A DNA stretch of 64,000 bases. Source: Anaerocolumna sp. (GTDB taxonomy: Bacteria; Bacillota; Clostridia; Lachnospirales; Lachnospiraceae). The stretch covers positions 20,958 to 84,957 of the forward strand of contig JAQSXJ010000006.1 in the NCBI GenBank assembly GCA_029256725.1, given 5' to 3'. Shown piece by piece: positions 25,172-32,704 of the stretch; position 1 is the stretch's first letter, and every line of letters begins with the position of its first letter. Made by a program: the position numbers and the translations under genes. Under the pieces are notes generated by a model. That model was not told where the DNA came from, did not search any database, and saw nothing but the letters and a program-made list of their open reading frames with translations.

Positions 25172-25993
25172 ATGAATGATGATATTTTAAAATCATATTT
25201 TGATGTACTACCCTTATTAAAGGATCTTGTACAGGAAGACATAGCTGTTTCTATTACAGATAATGAGAAATTTATAGGATTATGGCCTAATCAAAAGATA
25301 CCAATGCAGCTCAAGGTTGGGGATACCATTCAGGAAAATGATCCCTTGCGTTTAGCGATGAAGAATAAAAAGGTATTGTCACAAATAGTTCCTAAAGAAG
25401 CACTGGGAACTATATTCCAGGCAATCTGTTATCCAATTATTACTGAAGAGGGTAAGGTAATTGGAGCTATAGGAATTGCTAAAAGCTTGGACAAACGTTC
25501 TGAACTTCAGAATTCAACAGAAGTAATCTTTGATTCTTTACAGCAGATTAACTTAAGCATAGAAGAAATAGCATCTGGTTCGGTGCAACTAAAAGAAACC
25601 ATATCCGACGTTGTAGATACTACAAAAGCAGCAAAGCAAAAAATTAATGATACGGATATGATCTTATCTACCATTCAAAATATTGCCTCCCAGTCTAATC
25701 TTTTGGCGTTAAATGCGGCTATTGAAGCAGCAAGAGCAGGAGAAGCTGGCAGAGGCTTCAGTGTAGTTGCTGATGAAGTAAGAAAGTTAGCACAATCAAG
25801 TTCTGAATCCGCCAAGAAAGTATCAACTACCTTAAGCGAAATCAAAAGCTATATAGAGAAGATAGAAAAGCAGATCCATGATTCTAATATCATTGCGGAA
25901 TCACAGGCAGCTTCCACTGAAGAAATCACCTCTGTAACAGACGAGGTAACCAATTCCTCAAGGACATTACGAGAACTTGCTAAAATCGTTTAA
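25172..25993 (+). CDS. Soluble methyl-accepting chemotaxis-type signalling protein
   Basis: This 273-residue protein has no membrane segment. Residues 1-115 form a small sensor-like domain ([20 protein letters not shown], then [20 protein letters not shown], a PAS/Cache-like pattern). Residues 120-273 are a short coiled-coil MCP signalling domain with the conserved tip [20 protein letters not shown] and [15 protein letters not shown]. Short cytoplasmic receptors of this build occur widely in clostridia and may signal through CheA/CheW or act as general dimeric sensors. No chemotaxis genes are nearby, so its partner is unknown. The start follows AAGAAGGAG; its own promoter is seen upstream. 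Confidence 0.88.
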   Translation: MNDDILKSYFDVLPLLKDLVQEDIAVSITDNEKFIGLWPNQKIPMQLKVGDTIQENDPLRLAMKNKKVLSQIVPKEALGTIFQAICYPIITEEGKVIGAIGIAKSLDKRSELQNSTEVIFDSLQQINLSIEEIASGSVQLKETISDVVDTTKAAKQKINDTDMILSTIQNIASQSNLLALNAAIEAARAGEAGRGFSVVADEVRKLAQSSSESAKKVSTTLSEIKSYIEKIEKQIHDSNIIAESQAASTEEITSVTDEVTNSSRTLRELAKIV

Positions 25994-26036
25994 AATATAG
26001 ATTACAATTAATTTATAAGCTAACTGTCAGGTAATA

Positions 26037-26069
26037 TAGTCAGGCTTTCCTGTAAAGAAAGCCTGACTA
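26037..26069. terminator. Bidirectional terminator
   Basis: TAGTCAGGCTTTC and GAAAGCCTGACTA form a 13-pair stem with a seven-base loop between two convergent genes; A/T-rich tracts lie on both sides. Confidence 0.85.
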
Positions 26070-26075
26070 ATTTAT

Positions 26076-29000
26076 TTAAAGAAGTTTTCTATGACAAATA
26101 GCGCCCTGGTAATCCTCTTGTTTTGAAAGAATATCCTGTAACAGATGCTCAGCATCCTCTACATTACCAAGTCCTATACTACCTAAGGCACGCAGATAAT
26201 TACAATACTGTACATTCCGTAATTGTATATTATCCTGGAACACTTCGATTTCCGGCAGTGATACGGCAAAGAAATCATAGGACACTTTATCAAATAAGTG
26301 TTTCTCGCCGTAGATTATTAACTGGTGATAAGCTTTTAAGGCAGCATTTTCTCTGCCGAGTGCTTTACTAGCAAGACCCTGATAGAATATAAAATCAGAT
26401 GGCTGATCGTTATAATAAAGTACACTTCCAGGTTCTGTAGGACCGGTTGTTGCAAGCTCGAAATATTTCTTTGCCTCTTCCGCCTTACCCATTTTACGAT
26501 AAGATATACCGATATAATAATGTGCTTCGTTATCCGGCACATTGGGCAGCTTTCCTTCTCCCAGATTCTCAGGATAATAAAGAGAGGCGGTTAATAAAGG
26601 CAATGCTTCCTCTGGTTTATCCTTATTTATTAAACTGATTGCAGATTGAATTAAGGCATACCGGTACTGGTAACTAACCTTTCCTTCACCGCCTTCCCAG
26701 GGATGGAAACGATGTGAAGTAAGTGCTTTAATCGCTTCTTCATATCGTCCGGTACAGTTAAGAAGTGTGATATAACGCAGGTATAGATCATCACGGGATT
26801 TGGTAATAGTCAGATCCGCTTCGAGAGTTTTGAGGCGTTCACTTACTGGGATGTTAACCTTGGCTGACAATTGATCGTATTCCAGCAGAAATCTTGGATA
26901 TTTGCTATCTAATTTAAGAGCATTACTCATAACATTTAATGCTTTTTTATTATCATTTTCTTTGTTATAGTAAGCAATAGCCAGATTGCGGTGTGCCATG
27001 GAAAGAGACTCTTTTTGTGCGACAGCAGTTTCCCAGTGATAGACAGCTTGTTCATACTGTTTCTTATCATAAAGTAAATTTCCCAGGTAATAATGTGCCA
27101 TTGGAGCTTCTTTTAGTAACTGAATTCCACGTTCTAGTATTGCAATTTCTTCAATCCGGTTAGGAAAACAGTAATTTCCGGGGCAGTTTTCCGCTTTTTC
27201 ATACATGGCAGCAGCTTCTTTTGCTAAGCCCAGTTTATATTTGGCATAACCTTGATAGTAGAATAAAAGTGGGTTATTATCTCTGCATAGGGACAATATA
27301 TTTACTGCATCTTCATAAAGACCTGCCTTGAGGTAATCAAGAGACAGGGTAAGGTAATTGTGGGCTTCATGACGCATTTTATCTTTTAAGGAGGTGATAG
27401 AGCTATCCTGTAAGGCTTTCTCATAAATACAACCCATGTATAAAGGATCTATTAAAAGGCTTTCTCTGAGGAATATTTCATTATTCCTTGAGAGTTTACG
27501 AAGCAACGCAGCCTTAAGATTTCTGGTTTTCATATTATGCCAATTGTGTATCATTGATTTTTCGGCAAATTCAAGGGCTTCTTCATAACGAGCTTTTCTG
27601 GCAGACAGGCAGGAGAGCCAGTAGAAACCAGCACTCATGGTTTCAGTACTCCAGGTGGATTTATAAAAGGCATCATATGCCAGATCTTCTTTATCTGCTG
27701 CTGCCAAGGCAAGACCCAGGTTGAAATAACACTCTCCGGAATAGGGGTTAGGATTCTTCCAGGTTTGCTTCTTGATGGCTGTCTCAAAGAAAGGAATACT
27801 TTCAAGAATAAACCCCCTTTTATACAAAAGGAGACCATATCCATTATTCAATCTGATATCTGTCGCATCACGTCTTAAGCCTTCCAGATAATAATCTGCA
27901 GGGTCGTAGGTAGCATGACGGTACTGCTCCAGATGAGAAGCTGCCAAGTATAGTTCTTCAAGAGATTTCATATCGGCAGCAGCTTTCATAGGTTCAGCCG
28001 GTTCTGGAATAGGTTTTAATTCTTTTTCATAGACAGTATAACTTACCAGAGTTTTATTATCACAGCTGACAGATATACAGCAGTCAGAGAGCTTCTCAGG
28101 TGTTTTAAACACTACAGAAAAATATTTCTCCGGTGTAAGGTTGGCTGTGGTTTCAAACAATACTTGATTCCCGTCAGTCACTTTAATAGTAGACTGAGAG
28201 TATATACCAGTAGTATAAACCTTTAATATAGACATCCCATTCTGGTCTTGTTCAAGGCTTAAAGCGGCATCTTTTGTTGCATTACCAACTCTCCCAACAC
28301 CTTTATAGGGCATAAAATACTGGACAAAGGTTTTTTCTTCGTGAGGTTTAAGCCAGGAGAAATCAGGCTGATTATCCGTAAATACACCAGTCATCAATTC
28401 GATATAAGGTCCGTCACTGTCGGTGAGATTCTGGTCCCAGGTTCTTCCGAAATCACCATTCCCCCAGGTCCATTGTTTCTTACCGGGAGAGAAATGATGA
28501 TCGGCTACATGTAATAAACCGGCTTCTCTTTTCTCATCATAATTACCGATAAAATCATAATCGGAATGAGCTGCCATATAAGAAGTGGGTACTTTGACAT
28601 TTTTATAGCGTGAAATATCCACTCCGGCTGAATAATCACATTTGTAATATTCACCTGTGGCTATGGGGAAGGTTGATACTGCACGTTTACCATGATCCAT
28701 AACCGCATTTACATCGGGAGGGAATACAGAATAGGTATCATCATTAACAGGCACGGCAGGATTGGCCCACCAAAGAAAGGTCTGTGGCAGATCTGTGGGA
28801 TTGTAGAGCTGCCCTTTAATTTCAATGTATGCTTTGTTTGGATAAAGAGTAATAGCTGCCATACCCTTGGTGCCATACATTTTATCAATCTCGCTGATAA
28901 AAACCGTAGATGAGCCATCTTGGTTCTCGCAAAGAGAGTAGTCTACCGGTGAATAGGTAGAAGGTCTGTGGTGCTGCGGCCAGTTAAATTCTATTCCACC

Positions 29001-29345
29001 GGAGATCCAAGGGCCGGTAAGACCAACGAGAGCAGGCTTGATCACATGATTGTAATAGACGAAATCATATCCATTGGTTTTATCATATGCCCGCTGTATT
29101 CTGCCTCCAAGCTCCGGCAGAATCATAATTTTTAGAAATTCATTTTCAAGGTATACAGCATTGTAAGTGACTTCTTCTTTTACATCTGATATTTTCTCTG
29201 TTACAGGCAGAGGATACACTTTACCGGTGCTTCCCTGATAAGCTCTCCTCTCTAAGAAAAGGGGACTCTTTTCAGGGGGATGTACTTTATAAGTAGGTAT
29301 GACAATATTTTCTTTCCAGATCTTCACACTGTTATCTGAACGCAT
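26076..29345 (-). CDS. DUF5107 domain protein with long TPR array
   Basis: The protein has 1089 residues. The N-terminal 430 or so contain the DUF5107 pattern (YLENEFLKIMILPELGGRIQ, GPWISGGIEFNWPQHHRPS), which resembles the aldose-epimerase-like beta-sandwich. The rest, from about 480, is a run of TPR-type helices (NPYSGECYFNLGLALAAADK, APMAHYYLGNLLYDKKQYEQ, EAHYYIGISYRKMGKAEEAK). There is no signal peptide or membrane segment, so it is cytoplasmic. Its function is not established; members often lie beside sugar-utilisation genes, and the fold suggests carbohydrate binding. It is a single gene, divergent from an AraC regulator that is probably its activator: a perfect TATAAT without a matching -35 precedes its start. 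Confidence 0.85.
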   Translation of the reverse strand: MRSDNSVKIWKENIVIPTYKVHPPEKSPLFLERRAYQGSTGKVYPLPVTEKISDVKEEVTYNAVYLENEFLKIMILPELGGRIQRAYDKTNGYDFVYYNHVIKPALVGLTGPWISGGIEFNWPQHHRPSTYSPVDYSLCENQDGSSTVFISEIDKMYGTKGMAAITLYPNKAYIEIKGQLYNPTDLPQTFLWWANPAVPVNDDTYSVFPPDVNAVMDHGKRAVSTFPIATGEYYKCDYSAGVDISRYKNVKVPTSYMAAHSDYDFIGNYDEKREAGLLHVADHHFSPGKKQWTWGNGDFGRTWDQNLTDSDGPYIELMTGVFTDNQPDFSWLKPHEEKTFVQYFMPYKGVGRVGNATKDAALSLEQDQNGMSILKVYTTGIYSQSTIKVTDGNQVLFETTANLTPEKYFSVVFKTPEKLSDCCISVSCDNKTLVSYTVYEKELKPIPEPAEPMKAAADMKSLEELYLAASHLEQYRHATYDPADYYLEGLRRDATDIRLNNGYGLLLYKRGFILESIPFFETAIKKQTWKNPNPYSGECYFNLGLALAAADKEDLAYDAFYKSTWSTETMSAGFYWLSCLSARKARYEEALEFAEKSMIHNWHNMKTRNLKAALLRKLSRNNEIFLRESLLIDPLYMGCIYEKALQDSSITSLKDKMRHEAHNYLTLSLDYLKAGLYEDAVNILSLCRDNNPLLFYYQGYAKYKLGLAKEAAAMYEKAENCPGNYCFPNRIEEIAILERGIQLLKEAPMAHYYLGNLLYDKKQYEQAVYHWETAVAQKESLSMAHRNLAIAYYNKENDNKKALNVMSNALKLDSKYPRFLLEYDQLSAKVNIPVSERLKTLEADLTITKSRDDLYLRYITLLNCTGRYEEAIKALTSHRFHPWEGGEGKVSYQYRYALIQSAISLINKDKPEEALPLLTASLYYPENLGEGKLPNVPDNEAHYYIGISYRKMGKAEEAKKYFELATTGPTEPGSVLYYNDQPSDFIFYQGLASKALGRENAALKAYHQLIIYGEKHLFDKVSYDFFAVSLPEIEVFQDNIQLRNVQYCNYLRALGSIGLGNVEDAEHLLQDILSKQEDYQGAICHRKLL

Positions 29346-29480
29346 AGTAATGCTCCTTTCAGCTATTATAAGGATTTGATATTAGCTCATGCTTTGATTC
29401 TACCTCAAATTCCAGATTCAATAAATGACATATCGTAAGAAAAGATGGACAATATTCCACCAATATGATAAGGTAACACT

Positions 29481-30389
29481 ATGAGTATATTTGATGATAG
29501 AAAGAAAGATGGCTTCAAAGGGGAGAGGATGATTGTGCTTCCTACGGAAGCCTTTAAGGATTATACGGAACATCCTCAAATCAGAAGGCTTTACTTAACG
29601 GATGTAGGTTATTTCCCCCAGGCTGAACATCATTACCGGGAAAGGAAGGATGGAATAGAAGAGTACATCTTCATGTACTGTATGGAAGGCAGCGGGATTA
29701 TCGAAGTGGAGGGGAAGGAGTACAGTCTTAAGGATAATGAGGCCTTCTGCATTCCAAGATATAAAGGTCATAAGTATTACGCTTGTTCTGAGAAGCCCTG
29801 GAGTATTCTTTGGGTACATTTTAAGGGAGAGGATACAACATATTATCCTCTGGAGGAATGTATTGTTATTAAATTTGGGTCTAATCCAGCAGGGAACCGC
29901 ATGCTGTTTCTCTTTGAGCTGTTATTCCGGGTACTAGATGGATACTATACACTGGGGAATTTTATATACATTTCCCAGGTGTTGTCTTTAATCTTAGCAG
30001 AGGCTTATAACAGAGAGAAGCAGCATACGACCATGGAGCAGAACCGCCATGTGACAGAGGTTATTAAGTATATGTACAGGCATATGAATGAAGAGCTGTC
30101 CCTGGAGCAGATAGTGGAAGAATTTAATCTGTCCAAGAGTTATATCAATGCGATATTTAAGAAACATACAAGTCATTCACCTATGGATTTTTATATACAG
30201 CTTAAAATGAAGGAAGCCTGTAAATTACTTCGTGCTACTGATTTTTATATCTATGAGGTGGCTCTAAAGTTAGGGTATAAGGATCAATATTATTTCTCCA
30301 GAATATTTAAGAAGGTAGTTGGAATATCCCCGAAAGAATATAAGAACAGCGAGTACTTCCATTTTGAGAAAGATAATCGGCTGAAATAA
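29481..30389 (+). CDS. AraC-family regulator with cupin N-terminal domain
   Basis: The protein has 302 residues. The N-terminal half is a cupin-like sugar-sensing domain (EEYIFMYCMEGSGIIEVEGK and NEAFCIPRYKGHKYYACSEK, the arabinose-pocket layout). The C-terminal AraC domain (about 195-290) has both HTH motifs (LSLEQIVEEFNLSKSYINAI, and YIYEVALKLGYKDQYYFSRI) and ends VVGISPKEYK. It is soluble, unlike the two AraC sensors at 6.5-11.6 kb. It is divergent from the DUF5107 gene with 135 bases between, the usual arrangement for an activator and its target. ATG 29481 follows GATAAGGTAACACT, a weak site; ATG 29529 is an alternative. Confidence 0.9.
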   Translation: MSIFDDRKKDGFKGERMIVLPTEAFKDYTEHPQIRRLYLTDVGYFPQAEHHYRERKDGIEEYIFMYCMEGSGIIEVEGKEYSLKDNEAFCIPRYKGHKYYACSEKPWSILWVHFKGEDTTYYPLEECIVIKFGSNPAGNRMLFLFELLFRVLDGYYTLGNFIYISQVLSLILAEAYNREKQHTTMEQNRHVTEVIKYMYRHMNEELSLEQIVEEFNLSKSYINAIFKKHTSHSPMDFYIQLKMKEACKLLRATDFYIYEVALKLGYKDQYYFSRIFKKVVGISPKEYKNSEYFHFEKDNRLK

Positions 30390-30485
30390 ATATTTTTATA
30401 TCATTTATTTTTTGTAGGAAAGGCACTTAATAACATGAAAGGGCATAGATTAATTATAAACCCCTATTATTGAGGTGCTTTTGCA

Positions 30486-31127
30486 GTGAAATCTTTTCCA
30501 AAGCCACTAAGCGCCAAGGAAGAAACGGAAATCCTTTGCCGTTGTATGGAAGGAAGCAAGGAAGCAAGGGATATCCTGATTGAACGTAATCTCCGTCTGG
30601 TAGCACATATTGTAAAAAAATACAATTCGGCGGATAGAGAAATAGATGATTTAATATCCATTGGCACAATTGGTTTAATAAAAGCAATCGATACCTTTGA
30701 CCCGGATAAAGGAATACGGCTTGCCACCTACGCTTCAAGGTGTATAGACAATGAGTTGCTGATGATGTTAAGAAGCGGTAAACGACAGGCAAAAGAAGTT
30801 TATCTGTATGAACCTATAGGTTCAGATAAGGAAGGGCATGAAATTAATCTGCTGGATATTATAGAAAGCTCAGAAACAGACATTATTGAGGATATAGAAT
30901 TGCAAGGTAATGTTAAGCGCCTGTATGAGCTGGTAAATAAGGTGCTGAATAAGAGAGAGCGGCAGATAATTGAAATGCGATACGGATTGAATTCACAGGA
31001 AGAGATTACACAAAGGGAGATAGCTAGTAAAATAGGTATTTCCAGGTCTTATGTTTCAAGAATTGAGAAAAAGGCGTTAAAGAAATTAAGAGAGTATTTT
31101 GATAAAGAGTACAGAGATCCATATTAA
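30486..31127 (+). CDS. sigK: Sporulation sigma factor SigK, mature-length
   Basis: The 213-residue product has region 2 ERNLRLVAHIVKKYNSADRE and IDDLISIGTIGLIKAIDTFD, the -10-reading helix KGIRLATYASRCIDNELLMM, and region 4 TQREIASKIGISRSYVSRIE. KEGHEINLLDIIESSE is typical of SigK rather than SigE. SigK directs late mother-cell genes in sporulation. The protein starts KSFPKPLSAKEE, corresponding to residue 28 onwards of Bacillus pro-SigK, so there is no pro-sequence to remove. The gene is uninterrupted, with no skin-like element. Start GTG 30486 follows GAGGTG. A terminator follows the stop. Confidence 0.9.
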   Translation: MKSFPKPLSAKEETEILCRCMEGSKEARDILIERNLRLVAHIVKKYNSADREIDDLISIGTIGLIKAIDTFDPDKGIRLATYASRCIDNELLMMLRSGKRQAKEVYLYEPIGSDKEGHEINLLDIIESSETDIIEDIELQGNVKRLYELVNKVLNKRERQIIEMRYGLNSQEEITQREIASKIGISRSYVSRIEKKALKKLREYFDKEYRDPY

Positions 31128-31130
31128 TGA

Positions 31131-31175
31131 ATAATCAAAAAAGGCATTACCTTTAAGGTGAATGCCTTTTTTGAT
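31131..31175. terminator. Bidirectional terminator between sigK and the coiled-coil gene
   Basis: AATCAAAAAAGGCATTACCTT pairs with a nearly complementary arm ending in CCTTTTTTGATT; T runs occur in both orientations. Confidence 0.85.
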
Positions 31176-31179
31176 TAAT

Positions 31180-32247
31180 TTATGAATTTACTCTCCGTAT
31201 TTCCTTAAAGACAAAGGGTTTTACTTCTTTGTTGTTTAAAAGAGTTATTTCCTGAGTATCAGAAGAGTTCTGATTATTAAGCTCTGCTTCCGCTGCTTTC
31301 ATATAAGCACCGGACCCCTCCACAAAGTTATTCATTATCTCATTCATACTATTGGAGAGTTTATCAAGATTAAAGTTATATTCGGTCATTTTGCTGTATA
31401 TATCTTCGGTATTTGATAGATTTGCATGGAACTCTGTTGCGTTCTTAAAGAATTCACGAACCATCTTATTGTATTCTGTCTGGCGTTGTTCCATAACTTC
31501 ATTCATTCTGACACTGTTTTCATTAACCAGCTTATAAAATTCTCTCATCTGAGTATGCATAAAGTCCATAACTTCTGTTCGCATTCTCGTCATATCCTTA
31601 TAAGCCTGTAAGGTAACGGCAGAAGATTGCATCTGATTGTTCTCGTTTAATTCTAAGGTACTTGCTACAGCCTGCTCATCATGGGAGTCGGTTACAATAA
31701 CAAGTTCCTCCTTAAGCTGGTCGATTTCTATCTTGGCTTTATCCAGTTCTTCGGAGGCAGCGATCAATTCATTATACTTATCAGCAAGATCTCTTTCTAA
31801 AGAAGCTTTATTTTCCTTCTCTGAGTCTAACTGTGCCTGTAAACTTTCCACAAAAGAATAATCCACTTTGCTCTCTGCTTCAGCTATTGCTGTATTCTGG
31901 ATCTGTAGTTCAGAAATCTGTGAGTTTAAGGTTTCATTCTGCTGTTGTAAGAGAGCAATTTGCTCTTTTAAGTTGGAATTTATTTGAGTATAATCCGTTG
32001 CTTCTTGTGAAAGTGAAGCAACCTGGGATAAAAGCTCATTCTTTTCATCACTAAGCTGTTTGAGCTTTTCTTCAAGATTCTTTACATCAGCTTCTAAGAG
32101 ATTTGCTTTTGCTCCATTGGTCTCATTATTCTTAACCTGAGTTTTTAGTGTAGTTATAGTCCCATTCAAGCTTTCGTTTTCATCACGAAGAGTGTTTAAC
32201 ATAACATCAACCTCAGATACGCTATAACCAAATAAGCTTTTTTTCAT
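31180..32247 (-). CDS. Coiled-coil protein with DivIVA-like N-terminus
   Basis: The protein has 355 residues. It begins MKKSLFGYSVSEVDVMLNTL, like the membrane-binding start of DivIVA/GpsB proteins (FGYxxxEVDxxL). Residues 20-195 are predicted coiled coil rich in Glu, Gln, Asn and Leu heptads, followed by a second helical stretch (MHTQMREFYKLVNENSVRMN) to about 320. No membrane segment or signal peptide. DivIVA-like proteins mark cell poles or septa and recruit partners; that role is inferred here from the first 20 residues only. It is divergent from the Pel operon and shares the intergenic region with it. RBS GGAGGG precedes the ATG. Confidence 0.6.
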   Translation of the reverse strand: MKKSLFGYSVSEVDVMLNTLRDENESLNGTITTLKTQVKNNETNGAKANLLEADVKNLEEKLKQLSDEKNELLSQVASLSQEATDYTQINSNLKEQIALLQQQNETLNSQISELQIQNTAIAEAESKVDYSFVESLQAQLDSEKENKASLERDLADKYNELIAASEELDKAKIEIDQLKEELVIVTDSHDEQAVASTLELNENNQMQSSAVTLQAYKDMTRMRTEVMDFMHTQMREFYKLVNENSVRMNEVMEQRQTEYNKMVREFFKNATEFHANLSNTEDIYSKMTEYNFNLDKLSNSMNEIMNNFVEGSGAYMKAAEAELNNQNSSDTQEITLLNNKEVKPFVFKEIRRVNS

Positions 32248-32367
32248 AACAATTATCCCTCCGCTAAATTAGATTGGTTTAATTGGGTTACAATTATAAC
32301 ATGTGATAATTATATTGATATATTTAAAAAATTGAATTATATGTTCGCTTTATCGATTGCTGTTATA

Positions 32368-32396
32368 ATATTAGCGTAAGTTATAATATTTGTCAA
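32368..32396 (-). promoter_or_regulatory. Promoter of the DivIVA-like gene
   Basis: On the minus strand TTGACA (plus 32391-32396) and TAATAT (plus 32368-32373) are exactly 17 bases apart. Confidence 0.6.
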
Positions 32397-32533
32397 CCAA
32401 AGACAAAAAAATCCAAAAACTACATTGGAAAGAAGCTGTAAATTTATTCTATATATATGTTGCATTGTTAAATAACGGTTACAAAATAATATAAAAGCTT
32501 GCAATATCTAGAAAATTATAAACATTAAAGAAC

Positions 32534-32557
32534 ATATGTCCGGCAGTTGCGACATAT
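32534..32557. promoter_or_regulatory. Inverted repeat upstream of the Pel promoter
   Basis: ATATGTC-N10-GACATAT, perfect in both arms, lies about 70 bases upstream of the candidate -35. It may bind a dimeric regulator of the exopolysaccharide operon. Confidence 0.4.
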
Positions 32558-32624
32558 TATGATAAGTAAAGACTTTTAAATTAAAATTTCAATAAAAATT
32601 GTATTTGTAAATAGTCAATTAGGC

Positions 32625-32653
32625 TTGTAATCAGGGAATATTTATATTATAGT
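32625..32653 (+). promoter_or_regulatory. Candidate promoter of the Pel operon
   Basis: TTGTAA (32625-32630) and TATAGT (32648-32653) are 17 bases apart, about 50 bases before the first gene. Confidence 0.5.
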
Positions 32654-32704
32654 TAGGTTCAGGATGGATTTGAAGTAATCTTTTACAGGAGTGAAAATAT
32701 TAAT

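Larger units (their letters stand above)
32248..32704. other. Divergent intergenic region of the Pel locus
   Basis: This 457-base AT-rich gap holds no gene. It carries a minus-strand promoter, a plus-strand promoter and an inverted repeat, listed separately. I looked for c-di-GMP riboswitch features and saw none. Confidence 0.6.

Noticed and set aside
32248..32704. c-di-GMP riboswitch ahead of pelD
   Set aside because: I could not find the conserved core or a terminator/anti-terminator pair; PelD itself is the evident c-di-GMP sensor.
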